Assembly: GCA_946056785.1 (NCBI GenBank)
Contig: CAMGKS010000011.1
Span: 1-16,531, forward strand
DNA: 16,531 nucleotides
Direction: 5' to 3'
Source: an uncultured Clostridia bacterium
GTDB lineage: Bacteria; Bacillota; Clostridia; Christensenellales; CAG-917
In this document: one piece after another, positions 1 through 7,948 of the stretch
How positions within the stretch are numbered: the stretch's first letter is position 1
Layout of the letters: each line of letters starts with the position of its first letter
Position numbers and translations under genes: made by a program
The notes under the pieces: model-generated
Database searches by the model: none
What the model was told of the DNA's origin: nothing
The model's input: only the letters and a program-made list of their open reading frames with translations

Positions 1-98
1 TGTCGAAATCTTAAATGCATTATAAATTGAATTTTTATGATTTATTATAACGATTTATGAATTTGTCTGACAATAGTATTACGCTTTGCAAGCTAAAA

Positions 99-1358
99 TC
101 ATTTAATAACGTCAACGCCGATATACGGTCTTAACGCTTCTGGAACGGTTATGCTGCCGTCTTCGTTCTGATAGTTTTCGATAACCGCTGCGGTAGTTCT
201 GCCTATTGCAAGTCCCGAACCGTTTAAAGTATGAACGAATCTTGTCTTGCCGTTTTCTTTGAAACGGATATTTGCTCTTCTTGCCTGATAATCGACAAAA
301 TTGCTACAAGACGAAATTTCAACGTATCTGCCGTAACTAGGAAGCCATACTTCTATATCGTACGTCTTTGTAGAGGAAAAACCGAGGTCGCCGCTGCAAA
401 GGGTAACAACTCTGTACGGAAGTCCCAAAAGTTGTAAAATCTTTTCGGCGTCATTTGTAAGGCTTTCGAGTTCTTCAAAGCTGTGGTCAGGGTGGGCGAA
501 TTTAACAAGCTCGACTTTGTTGAATTGGTGTTGACGAATAAGTCCTCTTGTGTCTCTGCCTGCCGAACCTGCTTCGCCTCTGAAACAGGCACTGTATGCG
601 CAATATTTTATAGGGAGTTGGTCGGCGGATAAAATGTCGCCTCTGTGAAGGTTTGTGACGGGAACTTCTGCCGTAGGGATAAGATAATAGTTCGTATTTT
701 TGATTGCAAACATATCTTCTTCAAATTTAGGAAGTTGCCCCGTTCCGTACATAGAATCACGGTTTACCATAAAAGGAGGGAAGATTTCTGTGTATCCGCT
801 TTTTGCGTGGGTGTCGAGCATAAAGTTCATAATGGCACGTTCGAGTTTTGCACCCCAGTTTCTGTAAACGGTAAATCTCGTTCCCGTTATTTTTCCCGCT
901 TGTTCCCAGTTGAACATATCGAGACTAAGTCCCAAATCCCAGTGAGCTTTCGGCTCGAATCCGAAATTTCTCGGCTCGCCCCATTTACGTTCTTCTCTGT
1001 TCTCGTCGCTGTCTTTACCGGTCGGAACGGTTTTGTCCGGGAGGTTTGGAATGGCATACATAAGCTCTTTAAGACCGGACTCAACTTCGTTTAAGTTGTC
1101 GTCGAGTTCTTTAATTTTGTCGCCTTCCTCACGCATTTTTGCAACGAGCTCGTCGGCGTTTTTGCCTTCTTTTTTGAGGACGGCTATTTCTTGCGAAACT
1201 TTATTTTTCTGAGCTTTTAAAGCTTCGACTTCTCTTATAATTTCTTTTCTTTTTGCGGCAAGGTCCGCTACCTTATCGATAGGGTACGTTCCGCTTCTTT
1301 TGCTGAGAGCTTCTTTGACAAGCTCTATGTTTTCACATACGAATTTTACGTCTAACAT
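99..1358 (-). CDS. serS: Seryl-tRNA synthetase
   Basis: Charges tRNA-Ser with serine in the cytoplasm (class II aminoacyl-tRNA synthetase). The 419 residues match the usual bacterial SerRS length. The N-terminal arm at about residues 1-110 is the charged helical hairpin that contacts the tRNA-Ser variable arm. The catalytic domain shows TAEVP at 229-233, motif 2 around FRGEAGSAGRDTRGLIRQHQF (259-279) and motif 3 around GSGLAIGRTTAAVIENY (380-396). The ATG at 1358 gives the family N-terminus (MLDVKFV) and is preceded by an AAGGAG-type site whose TAAGGAG also contains the leuS stop codon, so serS is probably translated in coupling with leuS. It is the second gene of a two-gene minus-strand operon. 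I see no convincing intrinsic terminator in the 98 bases that follow; only a short TTGTC-T-GACAA palindrome (63-73) is there. Confidence 0.97.
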   Translation of the reverse strand: MLDVKFVCENIELVKEALSKRSGTYPIDKVADLAAKRKEIIREVEALKAQKNKVSQEIAVLKKEGKNADELVAKMREEGDKIKELDDNLNEVESGLKELMYAIPNLPDKTVPTGKDSDENREERKWGEPRNFGFEPKAHWDLGLSLDMFNWEQAGKITGTRFTVYRNWGAKLERAIMNFMLDTHAKSGYTEIFPPFMVNRDSMYGTGQLPKFEEDMFAIKNTNYYLIPTAEVPVTNLHRGDILSADQLPIKYCAYSACFRGEAGSAGRDTRGLIRQHQFNKVELVKFAHPDHSFEELESLTNDAEKILQLLGLPYRVVTLCSGDLGFSSTKTYDIEVWLPSYGRYVEISSCSNFVDYQARRANIRFKENGKTRFVHTLNGSGLAIGRTTAAVIENYQNEDGSITVPEALRPYIGVDVIK

Positions 1359-1367
1359 ATATACTCC

Positions 1368-3785
1368 TTAAACTATAAAGTTTATAATTCTTCCTTTAAT
1401 TATTATTGCCTTTTTGACCATTACGCCTTCAAGCTGAGACGCAATCACTTCTCTTGCCGCTTTTTCGATTTCTTCGTTGGAAGCGTCTTTTGAAACCGTA
1501 ACTTTACCTTTGATTTTGCTGTTGACCTGAATTGCAAGTTCGACTTCGTCGAGTACCAACGCTTTTTCGTCGTAAGTCGGGTAGGCTTGGTTGAATACGG
1601 AGTATTCGCCGCCAAGTCTTTCATGAAGTTCTTCGGCAAAATGCGGGGCAAGCGGAGCAATCAAAAGAACGATATCCTTTATGCAATCGTAAAAAAGCTT
1701 GTTTTTGTCCTTAACGTTTTTGTCATAATTGTACATAGCGTTGACAAATTCCATAAGACGGGCAATCGCTGTGTTAAATGAAAACGCTTTGATGTTTTCC
1801 GTCATGAGCTTTACCGTGCTGTTACGGACGAAGTTGAGTTCTTTTTCTTCTTTGCCGAAAGGTTGTTCGACGAATTTATCGTCGGCTTTTGCAACAAGTC
1901 TTTCTACTCTGTCGAGGAAACGCTGTATTCCTTCAAGTCCGCTTTCGTTCCAAGGGCCGCCTTCGACGTATGAGAAACAGAACATAAGGTAAAGTCTGAA
2001 GATGTCCGAGCTGTATTTTTGTATGCAATCGTCAGGCGAAACGACGTTGCCTCTCGATTTACTCATTTTGTTTCCGTCAGGTCCTAAAATAGTGCCTTGA
2101 TGGACAAGAGAGAGGAAAGGCTCGTCAAAATTGATATATCCCATATCCTTTAAGGCTTTCGTTATGAAACGCGCGTAGAGCAGATGCATACATGCGTGTT
2201 CCGCGCCACCGATATATTTATCGACGGGAAGCATTTTGTTTATAAGTTCCGTATTAAACGGTTCAGAGTCGTTTTTGTTGTCCGGATAGCGGAGATAATA
2301 CCAACTGCTGCAAACGAAAGTATCCAACGTGTCAGGGTCACGGCGAGCAGGGCGACCGCAGACAGGGCAGGTCGTATTCATAAATTCTTCGCATTTTAAA
2401 AGCGGAGATTTTCCGTCAGGAGTGAAATCGACGTTGTACGGGAGTTTTACCGGCAAATCTTTTTCGGGAACGGGAACGATTCCGCAGTGGTCGCAATATA
2501 CGACGGGAATAGGGGCGCCCCAATATCTTTGACGGGAAACAAGCCAGTCGCGAAGTCTATAATTTGTTTTGAGTTTGCCCTTGCCTTCCTTTTCGAGTTT
2601 TGCGGTTATTGCTTTTATGGCATCTTCGCTTTTCATTCCGCTGAATTCTTTGCTGTCGACCAAGACGCCTTTTTCGCAGAAAGGTAAGTCGTCAGGCGAG
2701 CCGTCGGCGCTTTTGATGACGCGTTTTATAGGCAGGTTATATTTTGTCGCAAAAGCAAAGTCTCTTTCATCGTGTGACGGAACGCCCATAACCGCGCCCG
2801 TGCCGTAGGTTGCAAGAACGTAATCGGCAATGAGGATAGGCACTTTTTCGCCGTTGACGGGATTTATCGCATATGCTCCCGTCAATACGCCGCTCTTTTC
2901 ACGTGTGGTCGAAAGTCTGTCGATTTCCGTGGCTTTGGAACATTCGAGCTTATAGTTTTCAACCGCTTCCTTATTTTCTTTTGTCGTGATTTTATCGACG
3001 AGCGGATGTTCCGGGGCAAGAACGACGTAGCTTACGCCGTAAATCGTGTCGGCTCTTGTCGTAAAAACTTTAAAGCTTTCACCATCTTCCGTCTTGAATT
3101 CTATCTCGCTGCCGAAAGATTTACCTATCCAGTTTTTTTGCATAAGTTTGGTTTTTTCCGGCCAATCGAGTTTGTTTAAGCCTTCGAGAAGTTGTTCGCT
3201 GTAATCGGTGATTTTAAAAAACCATTGCGTAAGATTTTTTCTTATGACGGTAGAGCCGCATCTTTCGCATTCTCCGTTGACAACCTGTTCGTTTGCAAGA
3301 ACGGTGTTGCAGGAAGGACACCAGTTTACAGGGGCTTCTTTACGGTATGCGAGTCCGTGTTTATAGAGTTGAAGAAATATCCACTGAGTCCATTTATAAT
3401 AGTCCGGCATGCAGGTTTTAATTTCATAGTCCCAATCGAACGTTGCTCCCATAGCTTTTAATTGTTGTTCCATCGTAGCTATATTTTTAAGAGTGCTGTC
3501 CTCAGGATGGATACCTGTTTTTATGGCGTAGTTCTCCGCCGGAAGTCCGAATGCGTCGAATCCCATAGGCTGAAAAACTTCATAACCTTGCATACGCATA
3601 AATCTTGCGTAGCTGTCGGCAGGTCCGTAATTGAACCAATGCCCTGCATGAAGTTTTGCTCCCGAAGGATAGGAAAACATTTCGAGAACGTAATATTTTT
3701 TGTCCATGCGTGATTTGTCAAAACTGTAAAGTTTTGTGTCAGCCCATTTTTGTTGCCACTTTTTTTCAATAGTTTTAAAATCCAT
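1368..3785 (-). CDS. leuS: Leucyl-tRNA synthetase
   Basis: Class I synthetase that charges tRNA-Leu and edits mischarged products. The 805 residues are normal for a bacterial LeuRS. The HIGH signature appears as HAGH at 46-49 after YPSGAKL, and KMSKS is exact at 573-577 (GNKMSKSRGN). Zinc-knuckle cysteines lie in CPSC...CERC, shortly before the editing insertion. The editing (CP1) domain is recognised by TRADTIYGV and by TYGTGAVMGVPSHDERD. A second Cys pair set (CDHC and CPVC) and the catalytic TLDTFVCSSWYYLRY segment follow, then the anticodon-binding helices and the small C-terminal domain ending in RIINFIV. The ATG at 3785 has CGGAGA upstream, and a strong promoter leaves a leader of only about 20 nt, so there is no room for a T-box. 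It is the first gene of the leuS-serS operon. Confidence 0.98.
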   Translation of the reverse strand: MDFKTIEKKWQQKWADTKLYSFDKSRMDKKYYVLEMFSYPSGAKLHAGHWFNYGPADSYARFMRMQGYEVFQPMGFDAFGLPAENYAIKTGIHPEDSTLKNIATMEQQLKAMGATFDWDYEIKTCMPDYYKWTQWIFLQLYKHGLAYRKEAPVNWCPSCNTVLANEQVVNGECERCGSTVIRKNLTQWFFKITDYSEQLLEGLNKLDWPEKTKLMQKNWIGKSFGSEIEFKTEDGESFKVFTTRADTIYGVSYVVLAPEHPLVDKITTKENKEAVENYKLECSKATEIDRLSTTREKSGVLTGAYAINPVNGEKVPILIADYVLATYGTGAVMGVPSHDERDFAFATKYNLPIKRVIKSADGSPDDLPFCEKGVLVDSKEFSGMKSEDAIKAITAKLEKEGKGKLKTNYRLRDWLVSRQRYWGAPIPVVYCDHCGIVPVPEKDLPVKLPYNVDFTPDGKSPLLKCEEFMNTTCPVCGRPARRDPDTLDTFVCSSWYYLRYPDNKNDSEPFNTELINKMLPVDKYIGGAEHACMHLLYARFITKALKDMGYINFDEPFLSLVHQGTILGPDGNKMSKSRGNVVSPDDCIQKYSSDIFRLYLMFCFSYVEGGPWNESGLEGIQRFLDRVERLVAKADDKFVEQPFGKEEKELNFVRNSTVKLMTENIKAFSFNTAIARLMEFVNAMYNYDKNVKDKNKLFYDCIKDIVLLIAPLAPHFAEELHERLGGEYSVFNQAYPTYDEKALVLDEVELAIQVNSKIKGKVTVSKDASNEEIEKAAREVIASQLEGVMVKKAIIIKGRIINFIV

Positions 3786-3811
3786 ATTATTTTCTCCGAA
3801 TAACTTATAAT

Positions 3812-3840
3812 ATAATAATACCTAATAAATGCGTTGTCAA
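3812..3840 (-). promoter_or_regulatory. SigmaA-type promoter of leuS-serS
   Basis: On the minus strand TTGACA (3835-3840) is followed after 17 bp by TATTAT (3812-3817): a perfect -35 and a five-of-six -10. The predicted start is about 20 nt upstream of the leuS ATG. The short leader argues against T-box attenuation, which many Firmicutes use for aminoacyl-tRNA synthetase operons. Confidence 0.8.
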
Positions 3841-3917
3841 ATATTTCGTCCGAATTGAAGATTTTGAGAAAGAGCGGCAATTTCGTTTTGATTATTTCAA
3901 TAATATTTCATTGTTTT

Positions 3918-3948
3918 TTGCTTGCAGAAACAGTTTATTTAATATAAA
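3918..3948 (+). promoter_or_regulatory. Putative promoter of decarboxylase-like gene
   Basis: TATAAA at 3943-3948 is a good -10 candidate. The -35 is unclear: TTGCTT at 3918-3923 (19 bp spacer) or TTGCAG at 3922-3927 (15 bp spacer). If the -10 is real, transcription would begin about 1-3 nt before the ATG at 3957, giving a nearly leaderless mRNA. This fits the absence of a Shine-Dalgarno there. Confidence 0.4.
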
Positions 3949-3956
3949 CTTGTGCT

Positions 3957-5243
3957 ATGAACCGTCCTCTTTACGAAGTTATCAAAAAGCAAGCTCACGC
4001 AAAACTGAAAAGGTTTTTTATGCCGTCTCATGCGGGCGAAAACATATCCGAACTTTATGAAAGTGCGAAATACGATTTTACCGAACTTGATTTTTCCGAC
4101 AACCTTTTAAACCCGACGGGCGTTATCAAAGAAGCCGAGGAGCTTTTGGCAAAAAGCTACGGAGCGGCGGACAGCCTGATTTTTACGTGTGGTGCGACAA
4201 GTGCCATAAGAGTCGGTTTGAGAACTTTAAGGGACGAATGCGACAGCATTTTGGTGGACGGCTTTTCGCATAAAAGCGTGTTCGAAGCGGTAAGGAATTT
4301 TTCCTTTAAGGCGGACGTATTGCATAGAGAGTACGACGCGGAGGGTTTTCCGTTAAGGTTAACGGCAGACGCCGTCGAACGAGCGTTTGAAAAAAAAAGA
4401 TACGACGCTTTGGCGGTTACCAGTCCGGACTATTTCGGCAACGTGCTTGATCTTGAAAACATATCCGAGGTTTGTCGAAAATACGGAGCAAAACTGTTTG
4501 TGGACGAATCTCAAGGAGCTCATTTCGCATTTTCGAGTCTATTGCCGAAAGCGGCGATAAATTTTGCGGATATGGCGGTTGAAAGTCTGCATAAAACCAT
4601 GCCCGTGTACGGCGGCGGAGCCGTTCTGAACGTAAAGGGCGACGGAAAAACGGCAAGACTTTACAGAGCTAAGTTTAATACGTCGAGCCCGAGTTACGTC
4701 GTTATGGCGAGCATCGATTTTGCGAGAAGTTTTTATGACGATTTCGGCGAAGAAAAATTTAAAAAACTTAAACGCAAAGTCGACGGTATAAAGTCTGTTT
4801 TAAAAGACAAAGTAAGGGTAAGCGACGATTTTTCAAGGCTCGTCGTGAAAGCAAATGCTTCCGACCTTGAAAAAGCAGGTTTTTATCCCGAAATGACGTG
4901 GGGCGAATATTGCGTGTTTATATTGAATTTTCAAAACGAGAAATGGCTCGACAAATTGACGGTCAGGATGTCTGAACAACAGACGTACGGCAAACCTTTT
5001 GACGGAAAGACGTTGAACGAACTTAAGCGTTTTGACAAAGTGATTAGCGTGGCGGGCAAAAAGGAATTTATAGATTTGTCACGAGCCGTCGGGAAAATTT
5101 GCGCAATCGATATAGGTTGCTATCCTCCGGGAGTCCCGGTTATATTCGAAGGGGAAAAAATTACGGAAGAAAAAATTGAATTTTTAAAGAATAAAAACGT
5201 GTTTAATCTTGTTAATAACGAAATATGTGTTATAATGGATTAA
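3957..5243 (+). CDS. PLP-dependent Orn/Lys/Arg decarboxylase-like (YaaO/SpeA family)
   Basis: A fold-type I PLP enzyme related to the biodegradative-type ornithine/lysine/arginine decarboxylases; the substrate cannot be read from the sequence. The 428 residues are shorter than the roughly 480 usual for YaaO/SpeA. Family landmarks in order: PLYEVIKKQA (4-13), FMPSHAGE (21-28, for the usual HMPGHKRG), GFSHKS (102-107), the PLP-facing acidic motif VDESQGAHF (182-190), SLHKT (210-214) with K213 the expected Schiff-base lysine, and YPPGVP near the C-terminus. The usual DEAHGAH reads DESQGAH here, which is unusual. The ATG at 3957 gives the family N-terminus but has no Shine-Dalgarno, unlike nearly all its neighbours. 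It lies 12 bases before tmk. Gene order matches B. subtilis yaaO-tmk, so it is a YaaO-like member of the replication/RNA-metabolism cluster, of unknown physiological role. Confidence 0.85.
   Translation: MNRPLYEVIKKQAHAKLKRFFMPSHAGENISELYESAKYDFTELDFSDNLLNPTGVIKEAEELLAKSYGAADSLIFTCGATSAIRVGLRTLRDECDSILVDGFSHKSVFEAVRNFSFKADVLHREYDAEGFPLRLTADAVERAFEKKRYDALAVTSPDYFGNVLDLENISEVCRKYGAKLFVDESQGAHFAFSSLLPKAAINFADMAVESLHKTMPVYGGGAVLNVKGDGKTARLYRAKFNTSSPSYVVMASIDFARSFYDDFGEEKFKKLKRKVDGIKSVLKDKVRVSDDFSRLVVKANASDLEKAGFYPEMTWGEYCVFILNFQNEKWLDKLTVRMSEQQTYGKPFDGKTLNELKRFDKVISVAGKKEFIDLSRAVGKICAIDIGCYPPGVPVIFEGEKITEEKIEFLKNKNVFNLVNNEICVIMD
5209..5236 (+). promoter_or_regulatory. Internal promoter ahead of tmk
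   Basis: TTGTTA (5209-5214), a 16 bp spacer ending in TGTG, then a perfect TATAAT (5231-5236), all inside the last codons of the decarboxylase-like gene. Predicted initiation is at about 5243, some 12 nt before the tmk start. It would uncouple the essential tmk-holB-ricT genes from the upstream gene. Seen by eye only; AT-rich coding DNA can give chance matches. Confidence 0.6.
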
Positions 5244-5255
5244 ACGGAGAGAGAT

Positions 5256-5873
5256 ATGCAAGGAAAGATGGTTACGTTTGAGGGCTGCGACGGAGTCGGA
5301 AAAAGCACGCAACTCAAACTTTTAAAAGAGTATATGGAAAAGACCGGGCAGGAAGCGGTTTTCGTCCGAGAACCGGGAGGTACGAAAATTTCCGAGCAGA
5401 TACGCTCTGTGATTATGGCTGTTGAGAATTCCGAAATGACGGCTAAAACCGAAACGCTTTTGTATGCGGCAAGCCGTGCGCAACTTGTCGAAGAAATCAT
5501 ACGTCCGGCTCTTGGGCAAGGAAAACTTGTAATATGCGACAGGTTTATCGATTCGTCAATCGCATATCAGGGCGGTGGAAGAAACATCGACGTAAACGTA
5601 GTAAGAGCAATTTCGAACTTTGCAACCGACAATCTTAAAATCGACCTTACCGTTTTTATCGACCTTTCCCCCGACGACGCTTTCAGAACGGTGAAAAAAG
5701 AGGATCGTCTCGAAGCGGAAAACAGCGATTTCCATTCCAGAGTTTATAAGGCTTATATAGACGAGGCCGACCGTGAACCGGACAGAATTGTTAGAATTAC
5801 TCCGTGTATCGATAAAAAGGAAACCCACAACAAAATTCTTGAAGCATTGAGAAACAGGGGAATTATTCATTGA
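5256..5873 (+). CDS. tmk: Thymidylate kinase
   Basis: Phosphorylates dTMP to dTDP in the cytoplasm, an essential step of dTTP synthesis. The 205 residues are typical. The P-loop is GCDGVGKST at 10-18; REPGGT (38-43) contacts the dTMP phosphate region; DRF at 95-97 is the conserved DR(Y/F/H) motif; the LID region is KKEDRLEAENSDFHSRV (147-163), with the basic/acidic pattern of Gram-positive enzymes. The ATG at 5256 follows GGAG (5246-5249) by 6 nt; the alternative Met5 has a site that is too close. It starts 12 bases after the decarboxylase-like gene and its TGA stop overlaps the TTG start of holB, as expected for translationally coupled operon genes. Confidence 0.96.
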   Translation: MQGKMVTFEGCDGVGKSTQLKLLKEYMEKTGQEAVFVREPGGTKISEQIRSVIMAVENSEMTAKTETLLYAASRAQLVEEIIRPALGQGKLVICDRFIDSSIAYQGGGRNIDVNVVRAISNFATDNLKIDLTVFIDLSPDDAFRTVKKEDRLEAENSDFHSRVYKAYIDEADREPDRIVRITPCIDKKETHNKILEALRNRGIIH

Positions 5874-6847
5874 TTTATAACGCTTTAAAAAACAGTCGTG
5901 CGTTTAAACTTTTTTTAAATGACGTAAAAAAAGGTTTGACGCACGCTTATATTATATCCACAACGGACGAAGATATTTTGCCGGATTTTTTCAGACTGGT
6001 TGCCTGCGCGATTTTTTGCGAGAAGTCAGACGCTTGCCTTGAATGCAGCGAGTGTAAAAAAATCATCGATATGGTAAATCCGGACGTAATCGAAATAAAC
6101 CTTGAAAAGGCAAAAATTAAAGTCGACGCTATAAAAGATTTAGTGTCCTCTGCCGTTATAAAACCTGTCAACGGCGTCCATAAATTGTATTATATTAATT
6201 GTGCCGACCTTATGACGAGAGAGGCGCAAAACAAGCTTTTGAAAACTCTTGAAGAACCGCCTGAGGGCGTTACGATATTTTTGGGGACAGCCAATACTTC
6301 GGCAATTTTGGATACCGTAAAATCCAGATGCCGCACAGTGCCTATAGACCGTTTCGATTTTGAAACGGTATATCGAGAAATGTTGGAATTAACGGGCGAT
6401 GAAAATTTGTCGGCGATAGCGGCGTCGTGCAGCGAAGGCAAACTTTCTCAAGCTGCAAAAATCGCTATTAATCCCGATTATATCGAAAGTTTTAATCTTG
6501 CGATCGATATGCTGCTTAAAGTGAAACGTTCTTCGGATATTTTGGGTTTTATATCGTCGGAAGGTGCGAAAAAAGAGATTGAAAGAGGACTTGAACAATT
6601 TTTGACCGTTCTATCCGTTTTGCTCAGAGACGTCCTGATTCTTAACTTTGATGACGAACTTATTTTGTCGAAACACGTTTTAAGCAAAATTGCTCCTTTG
6701 AAATCGGATATATCCGTGGTCGCCGCGGGGAAATGTATTTTTGAAATTAACAGAGCAAGGGCAAAACTCAAACAAAACATACCTAAAGAAGTGGTACTTG
6801 AAAGACTTCTTTTTACGATATTGGAGGTAAAATACAGATGTCGCTGA
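5870..6847 (+). CDS. holB: DNA polymerase III delta' subunit
   Basis: Clamp-loader AAA+ family protein that helps load the beta sliding clamp. The 325 residues agree with Firmicutes HolB. The start is TTG (5870-5872), overlapping the tmk stop as TTGA, with AGGGG (5856-5860) 9 nt upstream. The zinc module is C50-x5-C56-x2-C59-x2-C62. The sensor/RFC box region includes AQNKLLKTLEEPPEGVTIFLGTAN (119-142) and the SRC motif at 152-154, which supplies the arginine finger in clamp loaders. The Walker A loop is absent: after HAYIIS (25-30) the sequence goes TTDEDIL rather than GxxGxGK, so it should not bind ATP itself. The gene ends 10 bases inside ricT. B. subtilis has darA and yaaR between tmk and holB; here they are missing. 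Confidence 0.92.
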   Translation: MIYNALKNSRAFKLFLNDVKKGLTHAYIISTTDEDILPDFFRLVACAIFCEKSDACLECSECKKIIDMVNPDVIEINLEKAKIKVDAIKDLVSSAVIKPVNGVHKLYYINCADLMTREAQNKLLKTLEEPPEGVTIFLGTANTSAILDTVKSRCRTVPIDRFDFETVYREMLELTGDENLSAIAASCSEGKLSQAAKIAINPDYIESFNLAIDMLLKVKRSSDILGFISSEGAKKEIERGLEQFLTVLSVLLRDVLILNFDDELILSKHVLSKIAPLKSDISVVAAGKCIFEINRARAKLKQNIPKEVVLERLLFTILEVKYRCR

Positions 6848-7698
6848 TAGTAGGCGTAAAATTTAAAAATTCGGCTAAAGTATATTATTTCGGGCCGGAA
6901 GGAATAGATTTTAATGAAGGTGACGGCGTTATCGTCGAAACTGCAAGAGGCGTGGAATACGGAATCATCACCGTTCCGAACAAAGAGGTTGACGAAAAGG
7001 AAATCGTTTCGCCTCTTAAACCCGTTATCAGAAAGGCTACGCCCAAAGATTTGGAACAGGTGAAAAAGAACGAAGAAGATAAAGTTAAGGCTCTCGACGT
7101 CATTTGCGAAAAAGCAACCAAACTTAATCTGAATATGAAATTAGTAGACGCCGAATATACTTTTGATCGGCATAAACTTATCTTTTATTTCACGTCTTCG
7201 GGCAGAGTAGATTTCCGTGAACTTGTAAGAGAGCTTGCCGCAGTATTTAAAGTAAGGATAGAATTAAGGCAAATTTACGAGCGTGACGATATAAAGATGA
7301 GAGGCGGACTTGCCGTTTGCGGCAGACCGTGTTGTTGTACCACGCATTTGCAGGACTTTGAAAAAGTTACAATCAAAATGGCTAAAATACAAGGTTTGTC
7401 TCTCAATCCGCAGAAAATAAACGGTTGTTGCGGCAGGCTTATGTGTTGCTTGAAATACGAAAACGAATATTATACCGAAGTGTTTAAACAGATGCCGAAA
7501 ATAGGTTCGGGAATAAAAACCAAAGACGGCAGAGCGGTTGTCGAATCTAACGATTTAATTCGTCAGACGGTTACGGCAAAAGTTCAGCTTAAAGACGGGT
7601 CTATCGAACGCAGAACGTATAAGTTGGGTGAAATCGGAATTACGGCAAGGCAGAATGCGAGTGAAATTGACGATAGTACCGATGAGAAAGAAAATTAA
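6838..7698 (+). CDS. ricT: PSP1-domain protein RicT (YaaT)
   Basis: RicT belongs to the RicA-RicF-RicT complex, which carries [4Fe-4S] clusters and in B. subtilis affects RNase Y-dependent mRNA maturation, competence, sporulation and biofilm formation. The 286 residues include an N-terminal part rich in beta strands and the PSP1 core at about 60-145. A cysteine-rich segment follows: C161, C165-C167, C197-C198 and C203-C204 (CGRPCCCTTH and NGCCGRLMCCLKYENE), the family hallmark for cluster binding. The C-terminus (272-286) is acidic and probably disordered. GGAGGT (6823-6828) lies 9 nt before the ATG, inside holB; the genes overlap by 10 nt. RicA and RicF are not in the window. It is probably the last gene of the tmk-holB-ricT unit, although no terminator separates it clearly from the ferredoxin gene. 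Confidence 0.94.
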   Translation: MSLIVGVKFKNSAKVYYFGPEGIDFNEGDGVIVETARGVEYGIITVPNKEVDEKEIVSPLKPVIRKATPKDLEQVKKNEEDKVKALDVICEKATKLNLNMKLVDAEYTFDRHKLIFYFTSSGRVDFRELVRELAAVFKVRIELRQIYERDDIKMRGGLAVCGRPCCCTTHLQDFEKVTIKMAKIQGLSLNPQKINGCCGRLMCCLKYENEYYTEVFKQMPKIGSGIKTKDGRAVVESNDLIRQTVTAKVQLKDGSIERRTYKLGEIGITARQNASEIDDSTDEKEN

Positions 7699-7714
7699 AA
7701 TTGCAATAAAAATG

Positions 7715-7743
7715 TTTACAATAAAAATCAAATATGCTAAAAT
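7715..7743 (+). promoter_or_regulatory. Promoter of ferredoxin gene
   Basis: TTTACA (7715-7720), 17 bp spacer, TAAAAT (7738-7743) with an extended -10 TG just upstream (TGCTAAAAT). It lies wholly between ricT and the ferredoxin gene and predicts a leader of about 24 nt. Confidence 0.7.
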
Positions 7744-7773
7744 CTAATTATTAAAAGTAAAAGGAGATTTACT

Positions 7774-7944
7774 ATGCCAAGAGTTATCAAAGACGGTTGT
7801 ATCAGCTGCGGTGCTTGTGCAGATACTTGCCCTGTAGGAGCTATTTCGGAAGGTGACGGAAAATACGTTATCAATCCGGAAGAATGTATCGATTGCGGAG
7901 CTTGCGAAGACGGATGTCCGCAAAGCGTAATAGCAGAAGAATAA
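7774..7944 (+). CDS. 2[4Fe-4S] bacterial-type ferredoxin
   Basis: A small soluble electron carrier of 56 residues, typical for clostridial ferredoxins. Two complete cluster motifs are present: C9-x2-C12-x2-C15-x3-C19-P and C38-x2-C41-x2-C44-x3-C48-P, related by the usual internal pseudo-duplication. By the usual crossover, C9, C12, C15 and C48 hold one cluster and the rest the other. The start has AAGGAG (7761-7766) 7 nt upstream. Its own promoter and the terminator right after it make it a monocistronic, probably highly expressed gene, which fits an anaerobic metabolism. A functional link with the neighbouring Fe-S protein RicT is possible but only suggested by position. Confidence 0.96.
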   Translation: MPRVIKDGCISCGACADTCPVGAISEGDGKYVINPEECIDCGACEDGCPQSVIAEE

Positions 7945-7948
7945 TTAT

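Noticed and set aside
645..1094. 149-codon open frame on the plus strand inside serS
   Set aside because: It lies antisense to a complete, well-conserved SerRS and shows no family features of its own.
3786..3840. T-box leader for leuS-serS
   Set aside because: The strong promoter leaves only about 20 nt of leader, far too short for a T-box, and no T-box sequence was seen.
3521..3880. 119-codon minus-strand frame across the leuS start
   Set aside because: It is out of frame with leuS, crosses its promoter and has no recognisable product.
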